Below the pieces are notes generated by a model. The model had not been told where the DNA came from. It saw nothing but the letters and a program-made list of their open reading frames with translations, and did no database searches. Positions 24,641-28,846 of a DNA stretch of 28,846 nt are shown piece by piece; position 1 is the stretch's first letter, and every line of letters starts with the position of its first letter. The stretch lies in NCBI GenBank assembly GCA_964448105.1, contig CAYUVK010000062.1:1-28846 (forward strand), in the 5' to 3' direction. The position numbers and the translations under genes are program-made. This DNA comes from CAVQBP01 sp964448105 (GTDB lineage Bacteria > Bacteroidota > Ignavibacteria > Ignavibacteriales > Ignavibacteriaceae).

Positions 24641-26032
24641 AAGGATCATCTTGTTTGAAAAACGTAATGACTGTTGCTCATTTAAAGTTGATACATTTAA
24701 AATATAAAAATATACTCCCGAAGCATAATTATCGGCATTCCATTCCTTTTCGTGTATACCGGGCTTTTCCAGATCATCAACTAAAGTAGTAACTTCCTGC
24801 CCCAATGAATTATATATTTTTAAATTTACTCTACTTTCAACAGGTAAACTATATTTTATGATTGTGGTTGGATTAAAGGGATTAGGATAGTTTTGTTCCA
24901 GCGCAAAATCTTTTGGCACATTTGAATTTAGACTTTGAACTGATGTTGTGGTGTTTACCTTAACATTCAATTGGGCAATATATTTGGAATTTCCATTGTT
25001 TTCAATTTGCCTTAATCTATATGTATAAGAATGAGCTGAAGTTTGAAAATGAATATCCACATATTGATAGTTATTAATACTATGGCTATTATCTGCTCCC
25101 TGAACAAAACCGACATTTTCCCATACACTATTTGCATCAGATCTTTCAATTGCAAACCCATAATTATTTAGTTCTAAAGCCGTCTGCCAATATAACTTTA
25201 CACTATCACCAACTATAGCTGATGTAAAACTCGTAAGTTCAACAGGAACGATTTTACTAAGCAAAACATTCAATGTATCATAAAATAATAAAGCCATTTT
25301 TGCATATCCCCTGTTATTAGGATGGAGGTGATTGTACATATCTCCATTGTTATACGGGGCAACAGTATCTATTTGGTATACAATACCTGCGTCTTTTTCC
25401 ATATCAACAAGTTTTAAATGATCTCCATTTTTTATTCTTTCCTCTGCCATCTTTTCAATATTGTTATTGTAAATTGACGTAATAAAGCTATAAGGGACTT
25501 CATTTATTATCTTAGCTAAAATTATCCAGATTATGGTATTAGTAGTGTCTTGATAATCATCAAAATAATTTAGTAAATCTTCAAGAGCAGTAATTGCTGT
25601 ATCTACACCGTTTGTACCAATGTGAAGTAGAATTATATCTGCAGGATAATAATTCAAATATGGACCGGGAGTAATTATATTTCCGTCTCTGTCATATCCG
25701 GTTTTAATTAATTGCGAAATCTGTTCTATTGAATATCCTCCAAAACCTACATTATTATAATCGTATTCAGGTTGAGCAGCATAACCGGCAGTATCGCTTC
25801 CAACAAAATCAACAGGGTAATTATTTGATTGTAATAATAACCATAAAGGCTGTCTATATCCCGTATAAAGCGGACTAGGAATTAAACGACCTTCTCCGTT
25901 TGTAATTGAATCTCCCAATGGCATTATTCTTATTTTTTGAGGATATATTTGAGAATAATTAATAATCAAGACTATTAATAACAAAAAAATAAATTCCCCA
26001 GAAATTCTTCTTTTGTAGAAACTTAATCCCAT
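24632..26032 (-). CDS. secreted SGNH/GDSL-type hydrolase with T9SS sorting domain
   Basis: This is a predicted exported esterase or acetylxylan-esterase-like enzyme of 466 residues. A hydrophobic signal segment (about 14-27) leads to the SGNH blocks: nucleophile Ser42 in PLGDSITNG, Gly98/99 in GFGGYS, Asn141 in HIGTNG, and His237 in NHLHPNNRGYAKMA. Three residues before His237, where the catalytic Asp is usual, stands Asn234, so the triad may be a dyad. A beta-rich linker (about 255-350) precedes a complete T9SS type A sorting domain (376-466: QNYPNPFNPTTIIKY, ASGVYFYIL, KMILLK). The start ATG at 26032 has AGGAG directly upstream. The protein should be carried across the outer membrane and released or attached at the surface. 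The substrate is unknown; carbohydrate esters are likely. Confidence 0.88.
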   Translation of the reverse strand: MGLSFYKRRISGEFIFLLLIVLIINYSQIYPQKIRIMPLGDSITNGEGRLIPSPLYTGYRQPLWLLLQSNNYPVDFVGSDTAGYAAQPEYDYNNVGFGGYSIEQISQLIKTGYDRDGNIITPGPYLNYYPADIILLHIGTNGVDTAITALEDLLNYFDDYQDTTNTIIWIILAKIINEVPYSFITSIYNNNIEKMAEERIKNGDHLKLVDMEKDAGIVYQIDTVAPYNNGDMYNHLHPNNRGYAKMALLFYDTLNVLLSKIVPVELTSFTSAIVGDSVKLYWQTALELNNYGFAIERSDANSVWENVGFVQGADNSHSINNYQYVDIHFQTSAHSYTYRLRQIENNGNSKYIAQLNVKVNTTTSVQSLNSNVPKDFALEQNYPNPFNPTTIIKYSLPVESRVNLKIYNSLGQEVTTLVDDLEKPGIHEKEWNADNYASGVYFYILNVSTLNEQQSLRFSNKMILLK

Positions 26033-26102
26033 CCGCTCCTCTATTACATTAATTATGCTGCGAAAATAGTGCAGAATTCAATGCTTACGTGTGACGAATA
26101 AA

Positions 26103-26110
26103 CAAATTTA
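26103..26110 (-). promoter_or_regulatory. possible -7 element for the SGNH hydrolase gene
   Basis: TAAATTTG on the minus strand matches the Bacteroidota TAnnTTTG word, is identical to the one ahead of pepF, and lies about 70 bases before the start codon. I found no TTTG at the expected distance upstream, so support is partial. The rest of the 281-base divergent gap (26033-26313) shows nothing else clear. Confidence 0.35.
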
Positions 26111-26313
26111 ATTTTAGAGACGGGATAATTGATAGAAAACACTTATTGTTAAAGTTCGCAAAAAAAATACCAACTCCTGGAATATTAATTAATTTGCTGC
26201 TAATCTTATTAAAATTTTTAGTTTTTATATGATTTTCTAAGATTAAGACGGCTTATGTCCATTTAATTTTAAAAATAAAAATCTTATCTTACCAAAAAGA
26301 TTAGAGGGGTTTT

Positions 26314-27231
26314 ATGAATAGGCGGAATTTCATTAAAAAAAGTATTCAGACAGGTTTTGCAGCAGGTGCTGTATATTCAATCGGTAATTATTCAAATCTG
26401 TTTGCCAGCCAATTAATATCCGACACACCGGATCTTGTGGCTATTAAAGGTGGTCCGCCCAATGTTATGTTCGACAAAGCAATTCAGTATCTTGGAGGAA
26501 TGAAATCCTTCGTAAAAAAAGGTGAATCAGTAGTTATTAAGCCAAATATCGGATGGGATGTTAGTCCTGAAGGAGGTGCAAATACAAACCCGGTTTTAAT
26601 AAATATAATTATAAAGCATTGTTTTGAAGCCGGTGCAAAAGATGTTTACGTCTTTGATCATACCTGCGATAATTGGAATAGATGCTATACAAACAGCGGG
26701 ATTGAAAGAGCAACAAAAGATGCAGGAGGAAAAATTGTTCCGGGTAATAGTGAAAATTATTACCACGAAGTTGAATTGAAAAGAGCTAAGAATTTAACAA
26801 ATGCTAAGATTCATGAGTTAATATTAAATTCCGATGTTTTCATAAATGTTCCCGTACTTAAAGAACATGGTTCTGCAGGTTTAACAATATGTATGAAAAA
26901 TTTGATGGGAGCAGTATGGGATAGAAGATTCTGGCATAGAAATAATCTTCATCAATGTATCGCTGATTTCCCTTCCTTCAGAAAGCCGGATCTCAATATT
27001 GTTGATGCTTACTATGTAATGAAAAGAAATGGACCAAGAGGAACTTCCAGGAATGACTTAGTGGAAATGAAATCGCAAATAATTTCTAAAGATATAGTTG
27101 CAGCTGATAGTGCCGCTGCAAAATTATTTGGCATAAATCCCGATACAATTTCATACATAAATATGGCAGATGAGTTAAATGTAGGTACAAAGAATTTGAA
27201 CAAGCTATCTATAAAAAGAATTATCATGTGA
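26314..27231 (+). CDS. Tat-exported DUF362 family protein
   Basis: The 305-residue protein begins with a twin-arginine signal (MNRRNFIKK, Arg3-Arg4, then a mildly hydrophobic stretch to about residue 31), which implies export in a folded, usually cofactor-bearing, state. The body matches the DUF362 family: VVIKPNIGWD at about 73-82, NTNPVLINIIIKHCFEAGA, and NVPVLKEHGSAGLTICMKNLMG at about 178-199. The biochemical role of the family is not established; members often occur with or contain iron-sulfur domains. This one lacks its own ferredoxin domain, but the next gene, overlapping by one base (TGATG), is a membrane polyferredoxin. The ATG is preceded by AGAGGGG. I infer a periplasmic partner of that polyferredoxin. 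Confidence 0.85.
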   Translation: MNRRNFIKKSIQTGFAAGAVYSIGNYSNLFASQLISDTPDLVAIKGGPPNVMFDKAIQYLGGMKSFVKKGESVVIKPNIGWDVSPEGGANTNPVLINIIIKHCFEAGAKDVYVFDHTCDNWNRCYTNSGIERATKDAGGKIVPGNSENYYHEVELKRAKNLTNAKIHELILNSDVFINVPVLKEHGSAGLTICMKNLMGAVWDRRFWHRNNLHQCIADFPSFRKPDLNIVDAYYVMKRNGPRGTSRNDLVEMKSQIISKDIVAADSAAAKLFGINPDTISYINMADELNVGTKNLNKLSIKRIIM

Positions 27232-28787
27232 TGAAATTATCTCAATTAAGGGGCATAAGGATTTTTATTTCTCTGCTTTTCTTTCTTTCAATTTCACTTC
27301 TGTTTCTGGATTTTTATAATCTTGTTCCGAGCTATACTATCAACTATGTTTTATACCTTCAATTTATTCCTTCCCTATTTAAGTTTATAAATATCATTAG
27401 CATATCTGCTGCAGGTTTTCTTTTCATTTTGTTATCTACTTTTTTATTCGGCAGAGTTTATTGCTCTACTGTATGTCCTCTTGGAATTCTTCAGGATTTT
27501 ATTTCAAGATTATCAAAAATAATAAATAAGAAAAAACAATATCTGAAAATAAAAGACTATAATTGGATTAAATATTCATTTCTTGCTTTTACAGTTATAT
27601 CACTTATCATGGGAAGTGTTGTTTTCATTACTTTGCTCGATCCTTTCAGCAACTTCGGGAGAATTTTTTCTAATCTCTTTAATCCAATTTTAATTTTAAT
27701 AAATAATTTTACAGCCGTTACTCTTGAAAAATTTAACATTTATTTACTTTATCCCGTTGAATTAAAAAATTTCAGTATAATTACAATCATTATTACTCTT
27801 CTTATCTTTTTATTAATCTTCTTTCTATCATTTAATAAAGGCAGATTATTTTGTAATACGGTATGCCCTGTAGGTACATTTTTAGGGTTGGTTTCAATAT
27901 TCTCACTTTATAAAATTTTTATAGATGAAGAAAAATGTAATTCATGTAATTTATGTACAAAAGTCTGCAAATCCGGATGTATCGATAAAATTAATAAAGA
28001 GATTGATTTTTCCAGATGTGTAGCCTGTTATAACTGTTTTAATGTTTGCCCAACCGGAGGAATGATTTATAAAAACTCACTATTAACAAGTTTAAATGAA
28101 GATAAATTCGACTCCAAAAGAAGAGAACTAATCTCAAAAACATTTATTTATTTTATCGGACTAACTGGAATTTCTTTTGCGCAGGCTAAAATCATTCCTA
28201 AAAAAGAAAATAATATCCCTGTTATAAAAAAATATAACTCAAGTCCGCCGGGATCAAAAAACATAGAACATTTTACAAATACATGTACAGGTTGCCATTT
28301 ATGTGTAAGTTCCTGTCCGACGCAAGTTCTGCAGCCTTCTTTATTTGAATATGGAATTTTAGGAATTCTTCAGCCGTATATGGATTACAAGACTGCATTC
28401 TGCAATTTTGAATGTACAATTTGCACTGAGGTTTGTCCAAGCGGGGCAATTTTACCTTTATCATTGGAAAATAAAAAACTTACACAGATCGGGAAAGTAA
28501 AGTTCATTAAAGAAAATTGTATAGTTGAAATTGAAAATACAGAATGCGGCGCATGTTCGGAACATTGCCCAACGAAAGCAGTAAAAATGATCCCGTATAA
28601 AAATCTCCATCTTCCCGAAGTTAAAGAAGAATATTGTATTGGCTGCGGTGCATGTGAGTTTGCATGTCCTACAAAACCTTACAAATCAATTTACGTAGAA
28701 GGCAATCCGATACATCTTACTGCTAAAAAATTACCGGTAGAAAAACTTGAAGAAAAGATAGATTACAAGGAAGAGTTCCCTTTTTAG
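27231..28787 (+). CDS. membrane polyferredoxin, NapH-NapG-like fusion
   Basis: The 518-residue protein has membrane helices at about 8-28, 50-72, 108-130 and 176-197, with two CxxxCP motifs after helices (Cys78/Cys82 and Cys208/Cys212) as in NapH, NosR and related quinol-side proteins. Two [4Fe-4S] ferredoxin motifs follow (from Cys236 and Cys263). A twin-arginine-like segment comes next (KRRELISK at about 296-303, with a hydrophobic stretch to about 317). Four further cysteine groups then begin at about Cys352, Cys391, Cys439 and Cys469, as in NapG. It should relay electrons between the quinone pool and periplasmic partners. The start is the ATG at 27231, sharing its A with the stop of the DUF362 gene; a GTG one codon earlier is possible. 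The terminal partner is not visible in the window. Confidence 0.88.
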   Translation: MKLSQLRGIRIFISLLFFLSISLLFLDFYNLVPSYTINYVLYLQFIPSLFKFINIISISAAGFLFILLSTFLFGRVYCSTVCPLGILQDFISRLSKIINKKKQYLKIKDYNWIKYSFLAFTVISLIMGSVVFITLLDPFSNFGRIFSNLFNPILILINNFTAVTLEKFNIYLLYPVELKNFSIITIIITLLIFLLIFFLSFNKGRLFCNTVCPVGTFLGLVSIFSLYKIFIDEEKCNSCNLCTKVCKSGCIDKINKEIDFSRCVACYNCFNVCPTGGMIYKNSLLTSLNEDKFDSKRRELISKTFIYFIGLTGISFAQAKIIPKKENNIPVIKKYNSSPPGSKNIEHFTNTCTGCHLCVSSCPTQVLQPSLFEYGILGILQPYMDYKTAFCNFECTICTEVCPSGAILPLSLENKKLTQIGKVKFIKENCIVEIENTECGACSEHCPTKAVKMIPYKNLHLPEVKEEYCIGCGACEFACPTKPYKSIYVEGNPIHLTAKKLPVEKLEEKIDYKEEFPF

Positions 28788-28846
28788 TTGAATCACTGCT
28801 GTCCAAAATAAATCAAGGATAGTAAAAAAGTTTTTATAAAAACATT

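Noticed and set aside
26033..26313. Promoter or RNA gene in the gap before the DUF362 gene
   Set aside because: I looked for TAnnTTTG, TTGACA and conserved RNA structure on the plus strand and found only partial matches. A short AATCTT/AAGATT pairing just before the ribosome site is too weak to call.
1..28846. CRISPR array, tRNA/rRNA genes, transposase or phage genes
   Set aside because: None seen: no regularly spaced identical repeats, no cloverleaf-forming CCA-ending segments in the gaps, and no integrase or transposase motifs in any frame.

Overview
The window is AT-rich and gene-dense. It most likely comes from the Ignavibacteria or a close Bacteroidota/Chlorobi-type lineage. The evidence is two type IX secretion (T9SS) C-terminal sorting domains with the NYPNPFNPxTxIxYxxP signature, a periplasmic two-propeller (Reg_prop/Y_Y_Y) sensor kinase, Bacteroidota-like promoter words (TAnnTTTG), and the style of the arginine, CorA and PepF proteins. 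The assignment is by pattern recognition only; no rRNA or tRNA gene is present to anchor it.

Layout. Positions 1-445 hold no gene, only a terminator-like hairpin and a long interspersed palindrome. Positions 446-5532 carry four minus-strand genes: oligoendopeptidase F, a secreted protein whose T9SS sorting domain is cut off by a frameshift in an A7 tract, a CorA metal-ion channel and a YdjM/DUF457-like membrane protein. Positions 5746-11782 are gltD and gltB (glutamate synthase), overlapping. Positions 11971-19344 are an arginine cluster, transcribed argC-argJ-argB-argD-argR-argG-argH, tightly packed and including its own repressor. Positions 19345-19727 are a divergent control region with a strong promoter for argC, a structured leader and a perfect ARG box. 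Positions 19728-23632 (plus strand) are a sensor kinase and its NarL-type response regulator, overlapping by ATGA. Three very small plus-strand genes follow: two related HTH-like proteins and a TPR protein. A convergent minus-strand SGNH/GDSL hydrolase with an intact T9SS domain comes next. The right end (26314-28787) is a two-gene unit of a Tat-exported DUF362 protein and a membrane polyferredoxin that looks like a NapH-NapG fusion.

How the genes work together. GltBD makes glutamate from 2-oxoglutarate and glutamine. Glutamate feeds ArgJ (acetyl acceptor) and ArgD (amino donor), so the two minus-strand blocks form a glutamate-to-arginine stretch. Ornithine carbamoyltransferase, carbamoyl-phosphate synthase and a separate N-acetylglutamate synthase are not here and must be elsewhere. 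ArgR probably acts on the ARG box in front of argC. The DUF362/polyferredoxin pair is probably a membrane-anchored electron-transfer module facing the periplasm.

Most notable observations: (i) three intergenic arrays, each of five units with an exact 7-bp period but different unit sequences, each within a few bases of a stop or start codon; (ii) the A AAA AAA slippery heptamer that decides whether a secreted protein receives its T9SS sorting tag; (iii) the ARG box and leader region of argC; (iv) two tandem, mutually similar mini-HTH genes after the two-component system; (v) the internal twin-arginine-like segment in the polyferredoxin fusion.
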